From NCBI RefSeq assembly GCF_024809975.1, contig NZ_JANUDY010000006.1, positions 62,001 to 126,000 on the forward strand: 64,000 bases of DNA. The letters are read 5' to 3'. Source of the stretch: Comamonas sp. BIGb0152 (GTDB lineage Bacteria > Pseudomonadota > Gammaproteobacteria > Burkholderiales > Burkholderiaceae_C). Under the pieces are notes generated by a model. The model was not told the origin of the DNA. It did no database searches and saw only the letters and a program-made list of their open reading frames with translations. This document shows, piece after piece, positions 46,394 through 52,914 of the stretch. The translations under genes and the position numbers were made by a program. Every line of letters begins with the position of its first letter. Position 1 is the stretch's first letter.

Positions 46394-46882
46394 ATGCCCA
46401 TTCTTCTGCCCCATTTGCCCGACGACAGCTGGCGCCTGACCCATCTGGGCCGCTTGCTGGGCCACGCGATGCGCCGTTTTGATGCCCGGGTGCTGCAGCT
46501 GATGGCCCAGGATGAGGCCGTGCCGCTGGCGCTGTCGCACCTGGCCGAGCGCGACCAGGTCAGCGCCGCGCATATCCACATCACCCGGCACCTGTCGCTG
46601 GCCGGCGACCGCCTGGTGGACCTGGCTGCGCGCGCGGGCATGAGCAAGCAGGCCATGGCCCAACTGGTGGACCAGTGCGAGGCCTGGAACCTGGTGACCC
46701 GCGAGCCCGACCCGCGCGATGCCCGCGCCCGCACGGTGCGCTTTACCGATACCGGCCTGCTGTGGCTGCAGGCGTTTGAGCGTGCGGTGACGCAGGCCGA
46801 GGCCGAGTTCCGCATGGAGGTCGGCGAGCAAGTCGCCACCGTGGTCAAGCTGGGGCTGGAGGTGTATGGGGCGGACAGCTGA
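46394..46882 (+). CDS. MarR family transcriptional regulator
   Basis: The 162-residue protein has the winged-helix core of MarR (about 60-110): LVDLAARAGMSKQAMAQLVD as recognition region and REPDPRDARARTVRFTDTGL as the wing. It diverges from recA across about 190 bases. No obvious regulated partner sits beside it; the next gene on the right is convergent. The effector is not predictable. Confidence 0.88.
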   Translation: MPILLPHLPDDSWRLTHLGRLLGHAMRRFDARVLQLMAQDEAVPLALSHLAERDQVSAAHIHITRHLSLAGDRLVDLAARAGMSKQAMAQLVDQCEAWNLVTREPDPRDARARTVRFTDTGLLWLQAFERAVTQAEAEFRMEVGEQVATVVKLGLEVYGADS

Positions 46883-46909
46883 ACGGGTGGCGCTCAGGCT
46901 CGGGCTTGC

Positions 46910-47854
46910 TCAGCTGCGCTTGCGTTCGAATTTGTAGAAGAGGTTGGGCTCGGACACCACATAGATGTTGCCGGCCGGGTCCATGGTCAGCCCTTCGGGC
47001 TGTGGAATCGTGTTTTTCAGCCCGCTCATGTCGGCCCACAGCGGCATCACGCTGAGCAAGTCACCGGCACGGCTGTACTCGTACAGCACCGATGACTCTT
47101 CGCCCAGCAGCAGCAGGTTGCCGCTGCGCGGATCCACCTCAACGGCGGCCAGGTCCGTGCTGGACAATCCTTCCAGCGCACGCACATCCCAGCCGCTTAC
47201 CTTGGCATCAACCATACCCGGCTTGGCCTTGGAGAGCGGTACATCCACCATCAGCACCTGCATGGGCCATTTCTCGGTCACGGCCACCAGTTGCTGCCGT
47301 TCGCGGTCCCAGCCCAGGCCTTCAACTGCAAAATTTTTAATGGAGATATCTCCCAGCTGAATGTAGGGGCTGCCCTGCAGGGAGACCTCGCGCACGTCTG
47401 GGCCAAACTCCACCCAGTGGATGCGGTTGCTGCGCTCGTCGGCAATCGCAAACCAATCGCCCTCGATATGGGCGATGCCTTCGGTGTCATCGGCACCCAG
47501 CAAAGGCGCCAGGCGCAGCAAACGGCCATCGGTGCTCAGCTCGGCAATCTGGGGCGGCCGGTTGGTCACGGCAAACAGGGTCTGGGTCTTGGTACTGAAG
47601 GTCAAACCCGAGAGGTTGTCAGCAATACCGGCAACGGGCTTGGCCTCGATGCTGACCCGGTAGTGGGGCAATACCCCCGCAGGCTCCCCCGCGACTGCGG
47701 AGGGCGAGGCATGGGCATGCCAGGGCAGTGCCACGATATGCGGCCATTGCAGATACAAAGCGGCCAACACTGCCAAGACCACCACCATCGCCGCCAGGCG
47801 CCGCTGCCGCAGCGACGCGCGCCATTTCTCCCGTAACGGGGACCCTGCTTTCAT
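46910..47854 (-). CDS. SdiA-regulated (YjiK-like) domain protein
   Basis: The 314-residue protein has an N-terminal signal anchor (about 18-38, MVVVLAVLAALYLQWP) and a beta-propeller-like periplasmic domain of the SdiA-regulated family: AGIADNLSGLTFSTKTQTLF, EGIAHIEGDWFAIADERSNR, ALEGLSSTDLAAVEVDPRSG, PQPEGLTMDPAGNIYVVSEP. The role of the family is unknown. The start at 47854 (AAGG upstream) is preferred to a longer frame without membrane logic. Confidence 0.87.
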   Translation of the reverse strand: MKAGSPLREKWRASLRQRRLAAMVVVLAVLAALYLQWPHIVALPWHAHASPSAVAGEPAGVLPHYRVSIEAKPVAGIADNLSGLTFSTKTQTLFAVTNRPPQIAELSTDGRLLRLAPLLGADDTEGIAHIEGDWFAIADERSNRIHWVEFGPDVREVSLQGSPYIQLGDISIKNFAVEGLGWDRERQQLVAVTEKWPMQVLMVDVPLSKAKPGMVDAKVSGWDVRALEGLSSTDLAAVEVDPRSGNLLLLGEESSVLYEYSRAGDLLSVMPLWADMSGLKNTIPQPEGLTMDPAGNIYVVSEPNLFYKFERKRS

Positions 47855-48132
47855 GACCACCTTGCTGCTCCAACATCTCCACCAACTGCGGGCCTGTTGC
47901 CCGTATACCCAGGTCAGGACGAGGCGCCATCGTAAGTGAGCTACACCAACGCTTGATGACATCTCCACAAGCTTTACATCGTTGCAACAACCGGCAAGGC
48001 ACTTCGAGGAAGTGTATCTGCCGCCGCCCCTTCATCACTTGGATCTATCCCAGTGCGACCATCAGGGTCATGGGCTGACCTAGAATCATTGGCAGCATCC
48101 AAATCACGACTACAACACCGATAGGAGACCGC

Positions 48133-48819
48133 ATGCGAATACTGATTGCAGAAGACGACCAAGTGCTGGCCGATGGCCTGCTGCGCAGTCTCCGTAACTC
48201 CGGCGCCGTGGTGGACCATGTCGCCAGCGGCAGCGAAGCCGATGCCGCCTTGATGGCCAACAACGCCTTTGACCTGCTGATCCTGGATCTGGGCCTGCCC
48301 CGCATGCATGGCCTGGAGGTGCTCAAGAAGCTGCGCGCCCGAGGCTCGGCCATTCCGGTGCTGATCCTGACCGCCGCCGAGAGTGTGGACGACCGCGTGC
48401 AGGGCCTCGATCTGGGTGCCGACGACTACATGGCCAAGCCCTTTGCGCTGTCCGAGCTGGAAGCCCGCGTGCGAGCCCTCACCCGCCGGGGCGTGGGCAT
48501 GAGCACCAGCCTGATCCAACACGGCCCGCTGGCCTACGACCAGGCCGGGCGCGTGGCCACGTTTGATGGCCGCATGCTGGAGCTGTCGGCCCGCGAGTTG
48601 GGCCTGCTGGAGGTGCTGCTACAGCGCTCGGGGCGCCTGGTCAGCAAGGACCAGCTGGTCGAGCGCCTGTGCGAATGGGGCGAGGAGGTCAGCACCAATG
48701 CCATCGAGGTCTACATCCACCGTCTGCGCAAGAAGATAGAAAAGGGCCCCATCCGCATTGCCACCGTGCGCGGCCTGGGTTACTGCCTGGAGAAAATCCA
48801 GCCACCCGCACCCCACTGA
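48133..48819 (+). CDS. OmpR-family response regulator (TctD/QseB-like)
   Basis: The 228-residue regulator has a receiver domain (Asp52 in LILDLGLPRMHG, Lys in YMAKPFALSE) and a C-terminal winged helix (about 130-225, SARELGLLEVLLQRSGR, VYIHRLRKKIEKG). The kinase gene follows 73 bases later. TctD-like regulators often control tricarboxylate uptake, but no tct transport genes are adjacent, so the target remains open. Confidence 0.93.
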   Translation: MRILIAEDDQVLADGLLRSLRNSGAVVDHVASGSEADAALMANNAFDLLILDLGLPRMHGLEVLKKLRARGSAIPVLILTAAESVDDRVQGLDLGADDYMAKPFALSELEARVRALTRRGVGMSTSLIQHGPLAYDQAGRVATFDGRMLELSARELGLLEVLLQRSGRLVSKDQLVERLCEWGEEVSTNAIEVYIHRLRKKIEKGPIRIATVRGLGYCLEKIQPPAPH

Positions 48820-48892
48820 GCCCCAGCCAGCCACCCACCCGGCCGCAGTGGGGCGATGACCGCCCCCGGCCCCCATCCACGCAAGGACAGCC

Positions 48893-50347
48893 TTGGCCCT
48901 GTTTCGCAGCGAGCAGCGTTCTTTGTTCGGTGAGATCCTCGATTGGATGCTCACGCCGCTGCTGCTTTTGTGGCCCGTATCACTGGCGCTGACCTGGCTG
49001 GTGGCCCAGGACCTGGCCAACAAGCCCTTTGACCGCGCGCTCGAGTACAACGCCCATGCACTCGCCCAGCTCGTCGGTGTGCAAGGCGGCAAAACCTACT
49101 TCAACCTGCCCCAGCCCGCCAGCGAGATCCTGCGCGCCGACGACGCTGACACCGTTTACTACCAGGTGACCACGCCGGCCGGCATATTTCTTGCCGGTGA
49201 ATCGGCGCTGCCGCTGCCAGGCAAGGACCTGGAGCGCAGCATCGGCATCGTGCAGTTGCGCGATAGCGAGCTGCGCGGCATGGATGTGCGCATTGCCTGG
49301 ATCTGGGTGCAGCTGTCCCTGCCCGAGCCCAATCTGGCGCTGATCCAGGTGGCAGAGACCCGCGAAAAGCGCAGTGTGCTGGCGACAGAAATCATCAAGG
49401 GGGTCATGCTGCCGCAGTTTGTCATCCTGCCGCTGGCGGTGCTGCTGGTCTGGCTGGCACTGGCGCGCGGCATCAAGCCGCTGCACCTGTTGGAAGAGCG
49501 CATCCGCGCGCGCAAGTCCGAGGACCTCTCGCCCATCCACCACAAGGATGTGCCACTGGAAGTGGTGCCCCTGGTGGACTCCGTCAATGGTTTGCTGGAG
49601 CGCCTCAACCACTCGCTGGCCACCCAAAAGCGCTTTCTGGCCGATGCCGCGCACCAGCTCAAGACGCCGCTGGCTGGCCTGCGCATGCAAGCCGAGATGG
49701 CCCAGCGCGCCGACGCCAAGGAGGACGACCTCAAGCTGTCCCTGCAGCAAATTGGCCGATCGAGCATGCGCGCCACGCACACCGTCAACCAGCTGCTGTC
49801 GCTGGCCCGTGCCGAGGGGCCCAGCGCGCTGTTGCAGCGCACGCCCTGCAACCTGGCAGAGATCGTGTTGGACGCCATGCATGACGGCATCGACCGGGCC
49901 CTGGCCAAGCACATCGACATGGGCTACGAAGGCATGCAGGTCGATGACCGCGAGGTCTGGGTCCATGGCAATGCCACCTTGCTGGGCGAGCTGGTGCGCA
50001 ACCTGCTGGACAACGCCATCAACTACACGCCGTCCAGCGCCAGTGCGCCGGGCATCATCAATGTGCGCCTGATGGCCGACCGCTTTGGCCATGTGATCGT
50101 GCTGCAGGTCGAAAACTCCGGCCCCGGCATCCCCGAGGAAGAGCGCGAACGCATCTTCCAGCCGTTCTACCGCGTGCTGGGCAGCGAAGTGGATGGCTCC
50201 GGGCTGGGCCTGCCCATCGTGCAGGAGATCGCCCGCCAGCATGGCGCCAGCGTCACGCTGGACGATGCCCACCCGCGCCAGCCGCTGCGTGGCGTGGTAT
50301 TCAGCGTCTGCTTTCCCACCACGCTGGCACCCCCCAGCTCCGACTGA
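48893..50347 (+). CDS. Sensor histidine kinase (TctE/QseC-like)
   Basis: The 484-residue kinase has a first helix (about 19-40), a periplasmic 2CSK_N-type domain of TctE (ALEYNAHALAQLVGVQGGKT, DTVYYQVTTPAGIFLAGES), a second helix (about 170-190), HAMP, HisKA (AAHQLKTPLAGLRMQAEMA, His near 253), and HATPase (NLLDNAINYTP, GSGLGLPIVQEIA). It starts at TTG with AAGGA eight bases upstream. It is paired with the preceding OmpR-type regulator. The signal is unknown; a carboxylate is plausible from the sensor domain. Confidence 0.92.
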   Translation: MALFRSEQRSLFGEILDWMLTPLLLLWPVSLALTWLVAQDLANKPFDRALEYNAHALAQLVGVQGGKTYFNLPQPASEILRADDADTVYYQVTTPAGIFLAGESALPLPGKDLERSIGIVQLRDSELRGMDVRIAWIWVQLSLPEPNLALIQVAETREKRSVLATEIIKGVMLPQFVILPLAVLLVWLALARGIKPLHLLEERIRARKSEDLSPIHHKDVPLEVVPLVDSVNGLLERLNHSLATQKRFLADAAHQLKTPLAGLRMQAEMAQRADAKEDDLKLSLQQIGRSSMRATHTVNQLLSLARAEGPSALLQRTPCNLAEIVLDAMHDGIDRALAKHIDMGYEGMQVDDREVWVHGNATLLGELVRNLLDNAINYTPSSASAPGIINVRLMADRFGHVIVLQVENSGPGIPEEERERIFQPFYRVLGSEVDGSGLGLPIVQEIARQHGASVTLDDAHPRQPLRGVVFSVCFPTTLAPPSSD

Positions 50348-50359
50348 TCCGATCTGCGA

Positions 50360-51181
50360 TCAGGAGCAGCTGCGCAGGTCCTTGCCGTCCATCACATGCC
50401 AGCTTTGCACGCGCTTTTTGGTAGCGGCATCGAGCTTGGGCAGCCGCAGGCTGTAGCTGACGGTCTCGGGCCGCTCGACCACCACCTTGGCACCGCCCAC
50501 GCCTTTTTTGCCGATCGCGGCCAGATGGCGCTCGGCCGCCTCTTCGCTGGAAAAGCGCCCCAAAGAGATGCCGGGCTCCAGGCTGGCGACCCGCGCCCGG
50601 TCGGTGCTGACATCGAGTGCGCGCAGCTCATCGCGGCGCGTATCGAGCGCCTCCTGGCTGCTGAACTTGCCGACATAGACCATCCAGCGGCCGGCGCTGG
50701 TGCTGGAATCCAGCCGCCAGCTGCCCTCGGGCAATTTGGCCAGTTGCAGGCGCAGCGCATCGACCTGCTTGGCATCAAAGCTGCCAGCCACCAGGCATTC
50801 CTTTTTCTCGGGCTTCTCGGGTTTGTCTGCCGGTTTGTCCTGGGGCTTGTCTGCGGGTTTGGCGGCCAACTTGTCCGGCTCGGCTGTGGCCTTGGCCGGC
50901 GTCTCGGCCGGCTGCTCGGCAGCGGGGGCAGGCTCGGGCAGCGATGCGGCCTCGGCGGTGGCATTGCGCGCCTGCAGCTGTTGCGTGTCCTTGGCCTCTT
51001 TGGCTTCTTTCGCCTCCTGCGCGCTCAGAATGCGCAGCGCATCGGGCTTGACCTGTTGCTGCACCCGCTCGGGCTCGGAGGGGTTGTCCGGCGCCCATCC
51101 CAGGCTGCGCAGCATGCCTTGCGAGAACGCGTAGTAGCCTGCATTGGCCAGCAGCAGCAGCACGATGGCAAAACGAATCAT
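50360..51181 (-). CDS. SPOR domain-containing membrane protein
   Basis: The 273-residue protein has an N-terminal membrane segment (MIRFAIVLLLLANAGYYAFS), a long Ala/Pro/Lys-rich linker (about 60-125) and a C-terminal SPOR domain (about 170-250, SSTSAGRWMVYVGKFSSQEAL, VASLEPGISLGRFSSEEAAE). A short cysteine-bearing segment (KKECLVAGSF) precedes it. SPOR domains bind glycan strands lacking stem peptides at division sites. It lies 19 bases after birA on the same strand. Confidence 0.87.
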   Translation of the reverse strand: MIRFAIVLLLLANAGYYAFSQGMLRSLGWAPDNPSEPERVQQQVKPDALRILSAQEAKEAKEAKDTQQLQARNATAEAASLPEPAPAAEQPAETPAKATAEPDKLAAKPADKPQDKPADKPEKPEKKECLVAGSFDAKQVDALRLQLAKLPEGSWRLDSSTSAGRWMVYVGKFSSQEALDTRRDELRALDVSTDRARVASLEPGISLGRFSSEEAAERHLAAIGKKGVGGAKVVVERPETVSYSLRLPKLDAATKKRVQSWHVMDGKDLRSCS

Positions 51182-51200
51182 CTGCTCTCCCTGTGTGTGT

Positions 51201-52052
51201 TCAAACAGCGCTGGCCTGGGGCCGCACGCTGATCTCCGAGCTGGTCACGTCGACCATACCCGCAGCGGTCAGCACGCGCAAAGCGCCATCGGCGGCCACG
51301 CCCTGGGCCAGGCCAGTGCTGCCGTCGCTCAAAGCCACTTCGCGGCCAGCCAGCGCATCGCGGGCAGCATAGGCCGCCTGCAGCGGTGCAAAGCCCTGGC
51401 GCGCAAAGGCCGCAATGGCGGCCACCAGCGGCGGCACCACGGCCTGCAAGGCCTGGGGCGCATCCCAGCGGCCGTCCAGCATCTGCAGGCTGCCGGGCAC
51501 GGTCGACAGGCCCTGCGCATCCGGTGCGCGCACATTGATGCCAATGCCGATGACCACATAGCGCTCGGCCTGCTGCTGCCCATCGCCCGCATGGCTGCGG
51601 GCCGAGACAAAGCTGGCGGTCTCCACCAGGATGCCGGCGAGCTTGTGGTCGCCGGTGAGCCAGAGGTCATTGGGCCATTTGAGGCCAATGGCTGGGCTGC
51701 TGGAAGCGGGCAGTGGCAGCTGGGGCTGCAGGCTTTGCGCCACCGACAGGCCTACGGCCAGCGACAGGCCCGACCAGTCGGCCGGCGCCAACGGCAAGCC
51801 CAGCGACATCAGCAGCGAGTCGCCGACCTCGCTGCGCCAGGGCTTGCCCATGCGGCCGCGCCCTGCCGTCTGCTGCTCGGCCACCAGCAAGATGGGCTCT
51901 TGCCGACCCGCACGGGCGCGGCGCATCAGCTCGGTATTGGTGGAATCGATGCTGGGCAGCACCTCGATGGTGAAGCCTGGCAGCAGCGGCTCGACTGCCT
52001 CCCAAATGGCCTCTGCGGGCCAGCGAATGGGGGTATGCGGTGTATCGCTCAT
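51201..52052 (-). CDS. birA: Biotin-[acetyl-CoA-carboxylase] ligase
   Basis: BirA (283 residues) attaches biotin to the acetyl-CoA carboxylase carrier protein. Catalytic regions include STNTELMRRARAG, QQTAGRGRMGKPWRSEVGDS and KWPNDLWLTGDHKLAGILVE. The N-terminal DNA-binding domain of E. coli BirA is absent, so it is a monofunctional ligase. Start ATG 52052 overlaps the SET gene stop in ATGA; an upstream open frame read from SET sequence is rejected. Confidence 0.94.
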   Translation of the reverse strand: MSDTPHTPIRWPAEAIWEAVEPLLPGFTIEVLPSIDSTNTELMRRARAGRQEPILLVAEQQTAGRGRMGKPWRSEVGDSLLMSLGLPLAPADWSGLSLAVGLSVAQSLQPQLPLPASSSPAIGLKWPNDLWLTGDHKLAGILVETASFVSARSHAGDGQQQAERYVVIGIGINVRAPDAQGLSTVPGSLQMLDGRWDAPQALQAVVPPLVAAIAAFARQGFAPLQAAYAARDALAGREVALSDGSTGLAQGVAADGALRVLTAAGMVDVTSSEISVRPQASAV

Positions 52053-52753
52053 GCGCCCGCCTTGGCCTTGTGGCCCTTGCTCTTTTTGTCGGCCTTGGCT
52101 TTTTTGTCGCTCTTTTGCTTGTCTTTTCCCGCCTTGCCCAGGCCCTGGTCGCTCGCCTTGGTCTTTGGCTTTGCAGGCTTGTCGGCCTTGGCGGCCTTGT
52201 CGGCGGGAGCCGCCTTGGCCTTGCGCTTTTTGGGCAGCACCGGCTCGGGCAAATCCGATGCGGGCACCTTGGGCTTCCAGCCGCGCTTGGGCGCCAGCAT
52301 CGTGCCCCGGCATTCGGCTGCGCCGCAGCGGCAGGCGTAGTCGGCCTTGAGCTTGGCGGTGTAGCGCTCTTCGATGATCAGGCCGTAGTCGTAGCCCAGC
52401 TCCTCACCGGCATGGATATTGCGCAGCGCGCTGATAAAGATGCGGTCGTCCACCTCTTCGGCAAAGCAGTTGGGCTCGCAGCTGTGGTTGATCCAGCGGG
52501 CCGAGTTACCGCCGTCGCCGCCGTCGATGACACGGTCGCCATCGATCTGGAAAAAGAAAGTGTGGTTCGGATGCGCCGGGTCATGCGGGTGGCGGCGCTG
52601 GCTTTCTTCGTAGCTGATGACCTTGCCCGCATATTCGACAATGACTTCGCCTTCTGCGATATCCTGCAACGCAAAAACGCCCCTGCCGTGCACGCCCGAA
52701 CGCCGTACCTGGATACGACGACCTGTTGAAAAATGGGGAACATGGTTCGGCAT
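52049..52753 (-). CDS. SET domain protein-lysine methyltransferase with Lys/Ala-rich tail
   Basis: The 234-residue protein has a complete SET domain (about 12-125): SGVHGRGVFALQDIAEGEVI, WINHSCEPNCF, GEELGYDYGLI. A cysteine post-SET motif CRCGAAECRGTM follows. The last 75 residues are a histone-H1-like basic tail (KKRKAKAAPADKAAKADKPA and so on), probably for nucleic-acid binding. Such enzymes transfer methyl groups from S-adenosylmethionine to lysines. It is divergent from topB and overlaps birA by four bases. Targets are unknown. Confidence 0.9.
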   Translation of the reverse strand: MPNHVPHFSTGRRIQVRRSGVHGRGVFALQDIAEGEVIVEYAGKVISYEESQRRHPHDPAHPNHTFFFQIDGDRVIDGGDGGNSARWINHSCEPNCFAEEVDDRIFISALRNIHAGEELGYDYGLIIEERYTAKLKADYACRCGAAECRGTMLAPKRGWKPKVPASDLPEPVLPKKRKAKAAPADKAAKADKPAKPKTKASDQGLGKAGKDKQKSDKKAKADKKSKGHKAKAGA

Positions 52754-52782
52754 GGGATTTTTTCTGCTACTTTAAAAAATAA

Positions 52783-52834
52783 GCACATGCGCATGTGCGC
52801 ATGCGTACATGCAGGCGGCCGCGCACATGCGCGT
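52783..52834. repeat. Alternating purine-pyrimidine tract between SET gene and topB
   Basis: Bases 52783-52813 alternate purine and pyrimidine without a break for 31 positions, rich in CA/TG and GC steps. A second alternating run covers about 52820-52835. The tract includes the palindrome CACATGCGCATGTG. Such DNA can flip to Z-form under negative supercoiling. It lies in the divergent promoter region. Confidence 0.75.
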
Positions 52835-52914
52835 AAAGCGTGCATTGTAAGAGCGTGCCCAAAGAGCCAGCAAACTACCGTGCTGGCAGACCCCAGTTTG
52901 ATGAGAGTGAATCC

